From positions 7,943,899 to 8,007,898 of the forward strand of contig JACAXG010000025.1 in NCBI GenBank assembly GCA_018881555.1: a stretch of DNA of 64,000 bases, written 5' to 3'. Made by a program: the position numbers and the translations under genes. Positions 1-12,800 of this stretch are shown one piece after another (position 1 is the stretch's first letter; each line of letters begins with the position of its first letter). A model generated the notes under the pieces. The model was not told where the DNA came from and ran no database searches. It saw only the letters and a program-made list of their open reading frames with translations. Origin of the DNA: Amblyornis subalaris (Eukaryota > Chordata > Aves > Passeriformes > Ptilonorhynchidae).

Positions 1-980
1 TACTCTGTGAATTCTGAAAAGGGAAAGTGACTCCAGGTCCGTANCTCATGAAGGGCTGGAAACACTTGACAGCTGCAAAAATCTCAGATACTGAGGAATA
101 AAGGCATTGTGATCTAAAGAACAACGACTTCCTAACAAGAACCAAAGAATTATTTCTGTTCTGCATGAGACAGAGCTTTTCATCTGCGAGTATGGGGAGG
201 ACATGTAGGAATCTTCCTGGCCCTTTTTCATGGTCTCGCTGAACCATGAAGTAGTTTCTCCTCAATATCCAAGGACTGTGGATCAGAATNATCACTATAA
301 TATTTACCAAAATTCAGTGTACCAGGTAACACAGTATAATTCTGTTCATTTTTCAAGGAATGCTGAAACTAGCCTCTAGAAATACAGTCTGAGCTGCGAT
401 GTTTGTCACTTACCTGTCAAACATACAAAAACCTCTTTATTTTATTACTAGGACAGGTGTCTTAGGTTCTCTCCTTCCTACTTTAAAAAGTTATGACTGC
501 AAAACACTATTTTCTGTCATACCAATAAATTAAAAAACAAATTATTGTATCTTCTTGTTGCTCGAGTTGACTGAGCCAGCTGACGTAGCCTGCTAATCAC
601 AAAATGTAGCAACACTCATAATCAGGCAGAGTACAAAGCACAGTCAAAAAAAGGTGCTGCTCAGTATTTATTGGTGCCTGTGCCACCAGTTTGATGTGGT
701 TTGCTAAAGATTCCACCACACAGGGACTAGCAAAAGCACGGCTGGAAAGGTTACATCTTCTCATGTCAGAGTACCCTTAAACCATCAGTGCAGTGCTCTT
801 TGTTCAGCCTCTCCCATCGCTGTCCNCCAAGCACCTTTCCTTCTGCTTGGGACTGTCAGCAGGATGGCTGATGCTCCTGGGGAAACAAGCTGTAACCTAT
901 TAACTGCATAATCTACCTTTTCTCATTTCAATGCTAATATGGTCAAAAAAAGGGTATGGGTCAGATTTGCACAAGTATTT
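1..980. other. Non-coding stretch, no gene recognised
   Basis: This is AT-rich unique sequence with stop codons in all frames and only one short open frame, which has no recognisable content. I see no repeat family, RNA gene or promoter here. Single N bases occur at about 44, 290 and 826. Confidence 0.6.
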
Positions 981-1060
981 AGGCCAGATGTGCAGATAAG
1001 CAGTTAAACTATGTAGACATACATTAAATCACATTAAGTGCCTATCTGCACCATTTTAAA
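966..1060. repeat. Imperfect palindromic repeat, possible ancient DNA-transposon remnant
   Basis: Two arms of about 20 bp are inverted copies of each other. The left arm at 988-1007 (ATGTGCAGATAAGCAGTTAA) pairs with the complement of 1034-1054, with three mismatches and one single-base gap, around a 26-nt spacer. The left flank contains AAGTATTTAGGCC. The words AAGTATTTAGGC, TGCAGATA and GTGCCTA resemble a palindromic interspersed repeat common in turtle and crocodilian genomes, but I cannot name the family with confidence. The inverted repeat is seen directly; the transposon reading is inference. A hairpin RNA is an alternative reading, but the stem is short for a microRNA precursor. Confidence 0.4.
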
Positions 1061-3120
1061 CTGAGCTTCTCTCCCTTTATCAGATTCATAGTAATTTAAT
1101 TGGAGCTGATTAGAAATTAAGGTCTCCAGGGCCAACGCATAAAGTTTACTTCAGATCACTCCGAGCCACAATGCCAGCCACAAAGTGCTGCTTGTTGTGT
1201 AAGCAGAGGCCCAGTGCACGCAAAGAGGTGCCAGGCGAGTAAACCGGGGAGGGTGGGACACTCGTGTTCGGGACGACACAAACCCTGAGTGTGAGCTCTG
1301 CAGAGGAACAGCAGAGGAGGCTGATGATGGCTGCGTTCATGTGCTGCAGACAGCTACATCTCAAGCTGTGCCTTGGCTTCAAGTGCCCCAAGGAGTAAAA
1401 GTGCACTAAAAACAAAGGCCAAATAAAACATGCTTTAATTCGCAGCCATTAAAACCCCAGCTGCAAATATANCTGAAGCATGTTTCTTTTTAAAGAAGCA
1501 ACACAACACTTTCTCCCTCCAGCCCTGTTGACTTCAAAGGCTTCAAAAGTAACTTGATGCCACGACTAGAGGCAAAGCTGCCATTAAGTGCCAACTCCTG
1601 CAGTTGCAGAGATTTTGAGGTCCCGAATTCTGTTTTGATTATTTACCTCCAAATGAATTTTCAAAAAAAAGGAAACAAAAAAAGAAACAATAAAAGTAAG
1701 ATGGGATGCAGTTTCCAACATGGTTGTCTGCATGCCTGCATGGATGACAGNAGCTGAGGGGTGAGTAAATGCACAGAACCCACAGAATGCAAGTCATAAC
1801 CTTACAAATACTTCTGATACACTCCGGTGAGGACCATCTCTCTCTAGTACTACATGTCTTGTCACAAAAAATTTCTTATGTCCCTGTCCCTTCTTTTATT
1901 ACAGTTTGTGCTACCAGCCTTGATCAAGTTGAGCACTTCCAAAAACAAGGCCGAAACTCCTTTTAAAGTGACTTCTCTGGCATGCATATGTCACAGCTCA
2001 CTGGGTTTAAGTCAGCAGAGCTTTAATACATGGCTTAGCACCTCATCTTCAAAAGAAACAGAGTTCCTGCATCCANATCACACACACAGACTTGGGGACT
2101 CTCTGAATTCAGCTGCGGGTACTGCGTGGCTTGCGTGATCCCTGATTTAGCCTCATGAAACCCTCCCCTGACCTGGAGCCACAGACCAGGGGCCAAGGTG
2201 AGCTGGTAACTTTAGAAGACTAAAGGCAAAGGGTGACAAGGCACCCACCCCACTGCGCTGTGTTGACGCTGCCAGTCCTTCCANGTCTGAAAATCAACCA
2301 GAGCACAAGTCCTTGTGTTGTCAGCACTGCTGCACTGCAGCCTAAGCTCTACTGGCATGTCCTCGTGCTCAACTACAGAGAACTATTAGAGGGGTGAGGG
2401 AGGGCAGAAAAAAATAACAACAAAAAATAGAGAAAGCCCTGTGGCTACCATGTACTTTGATGAAGGATTTGTTCCTTGCTTATGTTGATGATGTTCTGGT
2501 ACAGACTGCACATGAACAAGTAATTCCCAAGCTTTTCATTTATTTTGGTGTTCCCAACAAGCACAAACATAAAAACTACACGTCAGAATTTCCTGTCCCT
2601 GTGTATTTAAAAATAATGCAGCCATACTGAACCCCCTTGGCCACTGCTGGATCTGNGGAAAGAAGGATCAATTCAGACAACAGCCCCTCTTTCCCTTCCA
2701 ATTCCCCATCGAACAGATGGGAAAGCAGGGAGAGAAAAAAGGCTGAGGAACGAATGGCTGAGTTGACTCCTGNCTTCAAAGTGTCCATTTAAAATGACCA
2801 AGTAACTATTTCTTAGCCCAAACCACAATGAATACAAGCCTGCATATAAAAGTACCTTGCATAAATGCAAATGCTAATCACAAAAGCCTAACTTCAAACA
2901 AAACACACTCAAGGATGCTTCCCATTTGTGCCAGTGCAATATCCAGGCATCTTGCAATCTTTCAGTTAAGGTAATAGGGGTAGTGGAGGATTGAGAGCAA
3001 ATACTCTTGAGGGACGAGGCTGTAATCCAGTCACACTTGCACATGCATTTATACCATCCTCCAGACAAGACCTGAAGAAATAAATTAGAGCAGTTAGGCG
3101 AGAACAAAAATAATAAAGAA
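1061..3120. other. Non-coding stretch, no gene recognised
   Basis: Unique sequence. Short open frames of 65-94 codons occur on both strands, overlap each other, and have no domain-like content. There is a short G-rich purine tract near 2390-2410 (GGGGTGAGGGAGGG). No repeat family is recognised. Confidence 0.55.
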
Positions 3121-3135
3121 TTTTTTTTTTTTTTT
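3121..3135. repeat. Poly-T run (15 nt)
   Basis: An uninterrupted run of 15 T. It could be the A tail of a minus-strand retrocopy, but the sequence to its right does not resemble a retroelement I know, so I call it only a homopolymer. Confidence 0.9.
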
Positions 3136-6100
3136 AAGCACGTAATGACAGCACAGAAGACTTCAGCNCAGCTTCCGCCTCTGCAGCAGACCTACTGTAC
3201 AACCCACAGCTACTCACTTAATATCATTNTGTGCCAGAGCTTGGTTGTGCATTATTTTTGTTTCATATCCCTTCTCATATTTAATCAGGCCTCTCAGAGA
3301 ACAGTTTACAGTTTGTTACTATGCAGCTCCACAGCCTCTAGCACAGTGCAGCTCCAGTCCTGGTCCTACGGAGAACAGCTTAATAACAATTTATTACAAA
3401 CAGTGTGGCCAGCCACTGGCAGCACAGAAAGGCTGGAGCAAGGCACAACATACACAGCACAATTACTCTTCATGATTTAACCCCACAGTCCTGTCCGTTG
3501 GACAGAATCTATCTTAGTGCCTTCAGCTGGTCAGAGTAAACCCTTAATTTCTATGAAAAATAAATCAATGCACTTGCAGCAGCATAAATAACACTTGTTT
3601 CCTACCACCTACCTCTAAGAGCTCAACCTGTTGAATCCACTCTGCCAGCCAAAGCCCCAACCAACTTGCTGAGTCACAACAGGCAGCCATGAAGGCCATC
3701 TTCAAATAATAACCTGAAATATCATTTCTTCCTTCCAGGCCATTCTTGTCTCCCCCAGATATATTTTCCTATGACAAATAAAACCTGTTTTGCTTGTGTC
3801 TCGTTTAAAAGCAATTTGTAAAGAAGAAGCAGTGAAAATAACAAACAGACGATGCCTTTTTCTTTAAATCTTTCCAACAGAAAATAGGAAAGAATGCCTA
3901 AAGGTTTCCAGGCCAGAGAGTTTTCTTGTTTTGTTTATTTTAACATAAGTAATTCGGAAAGCATGAGAGCAGGACGTACTGGTACCAACTATGTTATCTC
4001 AGCAGTGCTGCAATTTCCCATAGCTATCTGCACTATCCGCAGGACCTCTGTTTCATTCTGGTCATGAATTCAGAAACAATGATAGAGCTGCATAAAATCG
4101 TGAGCCTTGATGAATAATAAAGCACAGAAATCCTGCATTTGACCAAGGCTTCCTGGCTGGTGCCTCTACGGAAAAAGCTTGGCATGGGAGATGCCTTATA
4201 AACTCAGGTACTTACTATTCAGAAGACACACAAAACCTATACTGCCCTGAACCCAGCCTTATCACCAGTCTCAAATTCTCCTCACTACCCTTCATCTGGA
4301 AAGGGTATTGACTGTGTTGAGTANGCCTACAGTGTATTCACAGGCAGAACTAGTGAATGCCATGGATAATGCAGGCAGGCACAAAAACACGTGAGTGCCC
4401 TAATGACGGCAGTGGCCCTCCTAAATGCAGCTCAGGACCCTGGTAATGCAGGCACATGAATGCTAGCAGGCCCAGCCAGGCTCACATCTGCCTGCAAAGC
4501 TCTTGCAGATGTAGCCTATTTCTCTCTGTCGAGGCTGGAGAGCTCTTCCACTGTTGTCAGTTAACAGCTGGCCCTGAGCAGGACACCCTGAGCAGCAGGA
4601 ACAAGGAATGTCAGAGTCTGACCAGCTGAGTCTTGCCTTCTTCAAAAGTCACAGCAATTTTGCACTTACTAGCAGCTCCAGATTGTGAATGAATGCCACA
4701 CCTGAGAATCTGGTAGGGAGATCTCCACAAGAATTCACTTAGTTTTAGGGTGCAGTAGAGAAATATTCATTTCCCCACATCGGGGAAGGGAAAATGAGAG
4801 GGGATGAACCTACCACATTCTGTCATTGCCCAAATCTAGAAAACAGCAAGTTAGCAGCAGCAGAGTGGAGCTCACAGTGTAATTTTCCTCCAGACTACTC
4901 TAAACTTGGAATGGGGGGTTTTCCAAATTTATTGCTTCTCTGATTTCATAACAAATTAGCTCCATGTACCATTACAAAAACTGCTTTGCTGTCAGCCCCG
5001 CAGGCTTAATTTGGGGTCTGGGAAGCAGAGGGCTCTTCCCTTCTCACACATTGTCAACAGCCACACAAGGTTTTGAACACTGAGTTCCACCCACACTTGT
5101 CCTTGTACAACCCCAGTGAGGCCTTTCACAAGGTTGGACAGGTGTAAAGTGACAGAACTCAACCTAAAACAGCACTAAAAATACAAAGCTGGGGAAAAAA
5201 AAGAAGCTGTTGCTCTGACATTACTTAATAGACTTGAATTGACTAAGAGTTTTCTGGTTTTTTTATTTTTAAAAAGAACATCAACGTATCAAATCAGAAT
5301 GAAGATAACTGAAGGAAAGGGGTAGGAGGAAGGAGAATTGCTGCCAACAGTCAATGCACTACTACTGTTTTCATAGAGCATGTGTTCCCTTTAAAAGTGG
5401 TCCGATAAGCCAGAGCGACAGCCATNCTGCTACTCCAGCCCTGTGAGAATGCAAAATAGATGGTTAGAAACTGGGACCACNGTGTCACAGGCAATCTTCC
5501 ACAGATTTATGTAGGTGACTCTTGAATCTAATTAACTTTTTTCATCTCCACTACGCAGATCTCTCACTGATAATAAATACTATGCATCCAACTAGCACGG
5601 AAAGAACTCCAGTTGGGTGCCTGTTCTACCTGGTGCAATGCTCCTATCGACAGGCAAACAGGAGCAAAGGCTCTAGATTAAAATAATCCAAGTTAGACTT
5701 GGATGTGTCCACAGATGTGGTTGCATACACTAATTGAAGAGATTGCCCCAAAGCTGCAGTAGTCCTAAACACGCTGAGCACGCGTACGAGCAAGCATGCT
5801 GGCATGATGCTGGTAGATGATGAATTTGTTTGTGTAGTGAATACATACAAGGAAGAAGCAGCTGGAAATGTATTGTAGTGTGTGCTCTATACAAATCTAA
5901 TCTCTGCCAATATTCTTCGGATTCTAGCTGCTGGCCAGCCGGGTGCAACTGTGACAACTTTGGTATAAAGTTCTGGTCGTGACTAAAGGACCAAAGAACT
6001 TTAGCTGAAGGGCAGATATTTGAGGAAGGGCCAGCATAGGCTATCCTAAAATAACGTTGTTTGAAGGTGTAGAAACAACAATCTTCAGCTCGAATTAACT

Positions 6101-6349
6101 CACAGCCACACATTTTTGGTTTGAACACTGTCCTCTGTTTTAACTCAGTCTTCTCCTGCTCTTAGTTGTCTCATTTGTACATGAAACAAGGCAAACAACT
6201 ATATTTTAAAATATTCAGAGTTAGTTCTTTGCTATTAAGGAGAAGCTACTTCCTTTTAATTTCCCTACGTGAGAGAGGCTCTCCATTCCTTTACTAACCC
6301 CTTCTTCTTCCATATGTATAATTTCAGGAAAGTAATTCCCAAGCCTGGC
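3136..6349. other. Non-coding stretch, no gene recognised
   Basis: Unique AT-rich sequence. A MARE/AP-1-like word TGCTGAGTCA lies near 3668. The 132-codon minus-strand open frame at 5730-6128 is low in complexity towards its end, overlaps another minus-strand frame, and has no recognisable domain, so it is not called as a gene. Confidence 0.55.
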
Positions 6350-6565
6350 TAACCAAACCCGTACACAGTATTCCCAACTCCACAAGGTCTCATTCACTGT
6401 ACAACAGAACTACTAATCCCCCTTTGGATAGGGAGCACTTCACTGAATGCATCCCAGGGTTGTATTTGTCTTCCTTTCACGGCTGCACTGGTACAGCAGC
6501 TTAGTCATTCTTGGACTGACTCATGCACTGTGGTCTTTCTCCTTTTCTGTCATTTCCAACTGATG
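6350..6565. mobile_element. Decayed CR1-related LINE block
   Basis: A run of landmarks in the correct order matches a block widespread in bird and crocodilian genomes and usually assigned to CR1 LINEs. These are ACACAGTATTCC near 6363, AAGGTCTCATTCACTGTA at about 6383-6400, GAGCACTTCACTGAATGCAT near 6432, CATCCCAGGGTTGTATTTG near 6449, then a GGCTGCACTGG word, GACTCATG and CTCCTTTTCTG. Divergence is high and there are probable indels, so this is an old copy. No open frame is preserved. Orientation relative to CR1 transcription could not be settled by eye. The landmarks are seen; the family assignment is from memory of the repeat and should be confirmed with a repeat library. Confidence 0.5.
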
Positions 6566-9420
6566 AAGGCTAAGTGCAGAGCTGAAATTAAACCTATGTG
6601 ATTTAGCACCTATCAACTCATAAGACCCTACCTCTAAGAAGAAAGAGTGCACAGCTGTAATACAGGGTTTAAGGACAAGGTTTCTCCTTGTCAACTGACA
6701 TCACAACCGAGATCACCCAGGAGAGTATCCTGACAGTTCACTCAGATGAATTTTTTTTCCCAGATATCCATCTGTATTTGCTTCAGACCTATGGCATTCT
6801 CTCCAAAATAATGCATTCCTTAAAATTCTTTGTAATTCAGTGTACCACCATTTGCCTGTTTTATGATTTCTTTATCCATTTTCATCCCTCTCTCCACTTC
6901 AGCATGCTTCCAACTTGCTTGCATTTGAATGTNTCAATTGCATCATCACTACTCCATATCTCGTCCTTAGCAATGCTCCCTTCACCTTTTCTCCCCTTCT
7001 CCCTCTCCCCTGCTGTTTAGCAGTATTGTCCTGAGGCAAAACAGTTATTCACCTTTAATCCATTCCTAGGTGGTCTTTAACTTAAACCNAGCCTTGGCAG
7101 CTGCTATTCTTCCCTTGCTCTATTTTTATCTTTGCAAATATGTTCAGGCAGGCAAAATAAGAACAGGATTGCTGCAATTAGGTGGGTAGTTAAACGACAC
7201 AGCATGATGAAGAAAGTCAAAGTTTGTAACACTTCAGAGCCTTGTGTTCTGTAACCCAANACAGAACTGAACCAAGAGGCAGAAACGCTGAGCCAAGGAC
7301 AGGTGAGGTATTGCTCACAGCTCTGCCACAAGCATCACATCATTCCTAGGAAATAATGGGGTACAACCGGTATCCTTGTGTTGGAGGCAGTTACAACTTC
7401 ACTGGCTGCTGGTTCACCTCGTGTTTTTTATTATTGCTCAGATCCATTTTTTCTGCTTCTGCAAGGTCAGCTCCAAGAAATAATAAAAACTGATTCACAC
7501 TAACAAACCTCGAAGCAGTCAGAGAGCATGGAATCTTTTGGCAGCATATCTGGAACTAAATATTTACTGGACACATTTCTAATCTAGGGACTCAGCCAAA
7601 ATGAGAGAGAAGGCATGTGAAGCCAGCATTTTCCAAAGCAAGCATAAAACCTCACACACATAATGCCACACATCCCCTGCTGAGAGATCACAGAAACCTG
7701 GCTGCCCCGGAGATCATTCATCTGAAAGGAAAAACAAGAGTGGACTGGTAGGCTGGGAGGCACATCAGACAGCCAGCCTGGCTGTGGTGTGCCAAGGAAT
7801 AGCTGCTTTGACCCTGCCCCTTGCTCCTTGTTCTCTAGCAAATATTGCTTCTTGCTCCGCCAAGGCAGAACTCCAGCAAATGTTTACACTACTGCAGGAC
7901 TAAGGTAAGGTCTAAAAATACCCTATTGAACATTCTACTGTATGTGTGATGAGAACGTGTGATTGCCATCATGCTCTGAAACGAGCTGCTTACTCTTGTT
8001 ATCACCTTCCTTTTCCCATAGCAACCCTTTCCCATCAAGTAATCCTAACTGATCTTGGAAATCAATCAAACTTCTATTATGTTTGCATACAATAGACCAC
8101 CATGACTCGCTTTCACCTACAATCCTTGAGCTTCAAACACTGGTTTAAAACAGGCCACATATTATTATAATCATGTTTACACAAGAAATGTAATATGCCA
8201 ATCTGTCAAAATATTGTCAATATTTATTCCACATAAATCCATCCCCAAAAACTGAAGCAAAAACTTAATGAAAGATTGGAACCGAGGCAGGCTGGAAAAA
8301 AGGTAGAAGCAAATATTTGAATCTAACACTAATAATACATGGATGAAGCTTTAAAAAAAGCTGAGTATCAAAAAGAGAGAGACTTGTCCCAAACAAACTG
8401 AGCAGTTTCACAACAAGTAGTAAAGCACGTGAAACTAAAACTTTCACGGGCTATGGAAGACATCAATACCAAAGAGAAAGGATGGTAGACTGCCCTTAAG
8501 AGTCAGGAGAGAGAAGGGCAGTGCAAACTTGGGTAAGAAGAGGAAAAAAACTACCTACATAGAAAAGCAGTAAGAATAGCAAGCAAGTAACATGCCTTGA
8601 TTTCAAAGGATTAAAAAATAGAACTAGATGGCCAAGCATCATGACAAGATGAACTATATTTCTATAAAAGTGGAAATTGGACGTGCCTTTTTCACTGCCA
8701 CTCCTCAAGGAAAAATGCATGTGGGAAGGGGCTACTTTATGCTGAAGGGCAGCAAGGAATCTTTACACACAAAGCTCATTAAGCTACTCCGAGTTTCATC
8801 TCTCCTCAAGGAACCATTTTTTTCTATTACAGCTGGGGAAAAACAGAGCTGATTTACACATCATTTAGTACTTTTTCTGAGAGATTCTGCTTTGTCCTAT
8901 GCAGTGAAAGCTTGGATGGATTTCAGTGGGAGTTAGCAAGTGAAGTTTGCATACAAATGTCAGGAAGGAACTCAATGTTATTTGTACCTAATCTTATTTT
9001 TCCATGTGAAGTCATCTGGGGCAGTTTCGTTCCTGCTGGAACCCTGCAGTCCAGGGGAGTTTCAGGTAATCCATATCTTAAATTAAACACTGCACAAACA
9101 AAAGCGCTGACACATTTAAAAGTTAAAGTTCTTTCTGCTTTGCTCAAGTTCCAATCTGTATAATATGGGGTGATACAAAATGAACTTGAAGGGTTCATGA
9201 ACTAGTGCTTACCCCCATTGATTTTTACGGAAATAATCCATACTCTCGGTTTTGCCGCACAACTTTCAACCCTATGAGCTTACTCTAAAATCCTTAAATC
9301 AGAAAAATATGACACTAAGATGAATTAAGTGGTTCAGAACACGAAAACAAATAGAGCATTAAGACTACTTACTAGTCATCCCTTACCTTCCTGTGGGCGA
9401 TACAACATCTCTTACAGAAG
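6566..9420. other. Non-coding stretch, no gene recognised
   Basis: Unique AT-rich sequence. Around 8912-9198 a plus-strand frame of 83 codons and a minus-strand frame of 91 codons overlap, which argues for chance openness. No splice-flanked, domain-bearing exon or repeat is recognised. Confidence 0.5.
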
Positions 9421-9480
9421 TTACAGAATATTCTGAGTTGGAAAGGACATGCAAGCATCACCAAGTCCAACTCTTAAGTG
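9421..9480 (-). mobile_element. CR1 LINE, 3'-end fragment
   Basis: On the plus strand the segment reads TTACAGAATATTCTGAGTTGG, then GAAAGGACATGC, then CATCACCAAGTCCAACTC. This is the reverse complement of the CR1 3' untranslated end, whose sense strand has a GTTGGACT-type word, a TTCCAACC-type word and the ATTCTGT terminal motif. CR1 copies in birds are typically 5'-truncated and this one keeps only about 60 bp. The sequence to its right (AAGTGAATGGACATC onward) may be further decayed CR1 but is not convincing. It is non-coding. Confidence 0.75.
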
Positions 9481-9701
9481 AATGGACATCTCTTGTTAGG
9501 AGTTTGCACAGTGCTTACTACAACAAGGTCCTGATCCCTCACTGCATTACTTGCAGCGTAATAGAAATTAAGGTCTGTAAGGAACTAGTTAGTGCTTATC
9601 TCAGAACAGAAAGTTAGTGCTTTTCACTGTTTCTCCCCAACAGAAACAAATATTTTGTGGGCATAGAATTGTTTCACAATACCTGTTATGGCCATTCTCT
9701 G
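9481..9701. other. Short unique stretch
   Basis: It lies between the CR1 fragment and the tandem duplication. It may contain decayed CR1 sequence at its left edge. Nothing else is recognised. Confidence 0.4.
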
Positions 9702-9800
9702 TTGTTACCTTTTCAATTTATCTACAAAACCCCTTTATAAATTATTGTTACCTTTTCAATTTATCTACAAAACCCCTTTATAAANTATTGTCTTTTCATT
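9702..9800. repeat. 43-bp tandem duplication
   Basis: A 43-bp unit beginning TTGTTACCTTTTCAATTTAT occurs at 9702-9744 and again at 9745-9787. The copies are identical except for one N at 9785. A third, truncated start (TTG then TCTTTTCATT) follows at 9788. Near-identity implies a recent event, and copy number may be polymorphic. It has no coding content. Confidence 0.95.
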
Positions 9801-12800
9801 AACAAATTATTTTAATCAACTTCTGATCTCATTCCCAGTTTCTCTCTCTAAAAGTCTTGGGGTCTCCATTATCTATAATGACATACACATACCTTTATTG
9901 CCAGAAGAGTTTGCAGCATTGAATACAAAGTTTGTGGGTTTTTTACTCTTGCTTCAAGAATACATAGCAGAACAGCATTCATTTGTAATTTTTCCCTGTT
10001 TAGTCTGCTCCTTAATATTCAAGTTTGTCCTGAGTGGAACCTAAAGCCTATACAGAACCAATCACCAACAACAGGCTGTTCAATTTTTTGTTGTATCAGA
10101 TATGAAACAACCTGTAATAGATGCATACATAATCAATACAAAAATCAGTGCAAGTCTGACCAATATTTGACCATGGATCAAGTAATTATCCAGTAATTGA
10201 ACATGGATGGTAACAGATAAAGTGGAAGTGCAAGAAACTCTTCAGAGTAAAATTAGATTATAAACTGCACACAGTAGGAAGCATCTTCCTAACCTTCAGC
10301 ACTCAACATAATTTATGGTGTGAAGCAGAGGAGTTTTCCTCTACAAAGAAAAAAGGTGGAAGTTACTGGTGGAACGTTCCAAACCTTGAGTAGGCATCAT
10401 TTTGTTCACTTCTCATCACTTGTCTACCAAGGATGCATCAGTGCTGGAATGGGATCAATGACAGAAAAGGCCTACTAATAAGAATGGAAAATATTATTTG
10501 CTGTCCTCTTCTGACATATGTTCTGTTAGATCACCATGACACAANGAGCAGACATGCTCATTCAGCTTCCCACAGTGGAAGCTTCAGAAATAAATATTTT
10601 TATTCCTAAAAATATTTTTCCACCCACAAACAATGGCTGTAAATTTAAAATCCCACAACAGGCACAAATCAGTCTTGTTACTCTTTGTTCTGTGCCTAGC
10701 TTGTGACAAAAATGTATCATCATGTCCATTCATCTCATTTTGCCCTAGCCTTCCTTAATCTTCATTAACGTCTTCATCCCATTTTCCCAATCATATGCAT
10801 AGTATCCATGGATCACAATGTGAAACACTGTACTGACGTACAGTGTACACTTACTTAGTACAAAGAAGTATTCCTAAGCCTTTATTCGCTGTTTCTTAGC
10901 AGGATGGTCAAAGTAATCCTACCACTCAAAATTGCAGCAACTCAGCAAAGAGGATAACAATGTTAGTGAGTAATTTTACCAGCATATTCTGACCTAGGGG
11001 ACTCCACACATGTAATACAGTTGTTGGCTTCAGAGAAATAGAGAACAATTATGTTTGCAATCCAATATTTAAGGAAACTTTGTGCCCTTTGGCATCAGGG
11101 CCAGCTGGGTGATGAAAACTTCACTCGGCTTCCCAGTAGTTAGAGGTACCTAAAGCATAAAGAAAGCACAGGCCTTTGAATCCTCTATTCCCTGACAAAG
11201 GAATTCCTATGGGTGGAGCTGGTGACGAGTGGGGTGCTAAGATGGAGGCATATTTGGTGAGGAGCTAAATTACAAAGCAGTGTTTCTTCACTGAAAAATA
11301 AATCACGCTGAACTTTCCACAACAATTCTGTCAGTGACTTCAGGGATTAGGCTGACCTGGGAACAAAAACCTAGGATAAATTACAGAGCAATCTTCCCTT
11401 CTCTCCCCTATCAGGGAACCCACATTTTCCAACATGCTATTTCAAGACAATATGAGCTTAGAATACTCCTTTCATCGTCTTTCTTTGCAAGGGTTGGCTT
11501 TGGGTGGGCCAGCACTATTTGTGCCCAGCCATCTCCTGGTCACTTCTTTGGCTCACACCACCTCACTAGACAGCAGCAGGGACAAAAGTGAACACCTCCT
11601 TGAAATTCTCATTGCAATCCAATCCAAACAACAGCTGCTATTCCTCCTGAGGATGACACATGTTTTTTAGCCTGGTTATTTCTCTCATCTCTTTTAAATT
11701 CACACATGTTAGTAGATTTATTTTTTTTTCTTCAATAAATCTTCAGTTATACCCNGAAGCTTTTCATTTCAGAGCTGGGTACAACAATAAGGACGGTGGG
11801 TCTCTGTCTGCTCTAGCTTTGCTGCTTAAGTGGTAATGCATTTCATATTACCCCAGATTGCTGCGTTCTAAAAGCCTTTTCCTTTCAAAATGACAGTATG
11901 ATCCATTACTTCAGCTTCTGAGCCTGGTTCTTAACCACAGTGTGTTCTGCACACATCCCAGAGCTTTACATCTTCTAAGAGACCATGACAGCCTTCAGTC
12001 CTACAGGTGTTCTTTGAGGTTCAGACCTCGATAAGTTTTTTGGTCTCCAATGAATGATGACCCAAACACCCTTTTGTCCAACTGTTTCACCACTACATGG
12101 TACAGATCATAATTTGGCCCGAACTCTGAAACTAAGCAGTTCTGTGAAGCTTGAACACATGCCCAATTCAGCTCAAATTCTGGTTTTAATATACAATTAA
12201 TAATTAATCTATTATGTCTATGTAATATGTTCTATTTCAATCCTCTCCATGTCACCTGTGGTCCAAGATGCACTGTGAAGGAGAAAAGATAAAACCTTTT
12301 ACAGTTGCTTTCAGTTTAGATCATGAGCTCTGCATGCTTATCAATCTGAACTTCAATTTGCAGAATTTTTCACTAGGAAAATACTACTAAATTAGAGGTG
12401 CCAAAGTACTTTTATTCTGAGGGAATTCTTACAGGAAAAGGAATAAATTAAATCATAAAGGAATATCCTAATGGGAAATTGAAAGTCTACCATATTTTTT
12501 AAACTGATGCATTTATAGCTATCTATGCTTTCCTTCTCACATTTTTTAGCATTAAGACGAACATTTGCATTATGGTAAACTGTCAGTGAGATCTAATACA
12601 GAAGCACTGTTTGCAAATATTATTAAGATGGTAAGCAAGAACTTTATTAGTCTGAACTTTCTCATTTATTTGTTTTATTCCTAATCTAATTTCTACGCGG
12701 TCTTTCCACCTGAAACTGAAGTATTGTGTGTTTGAGACCTTTCAGAGTGAAAATGCTTAGGGAGTCACAAAAGAAGATGATTAACTGTGAAAGAACAGAG

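Noticed and set aside
5730..6128. 132-codon minus-strand open frame
   Set aside because: No recognisable domain, a second overlapping minus-strand frame, and no sign of splice context; length is within chance for 64 kb on six frames.
8912..9198. Plus- and minus-strand open frames overlapping almost completely
   Set aside because: Simultaneous openness on both strands with unrecognised peptides is a composition effect.
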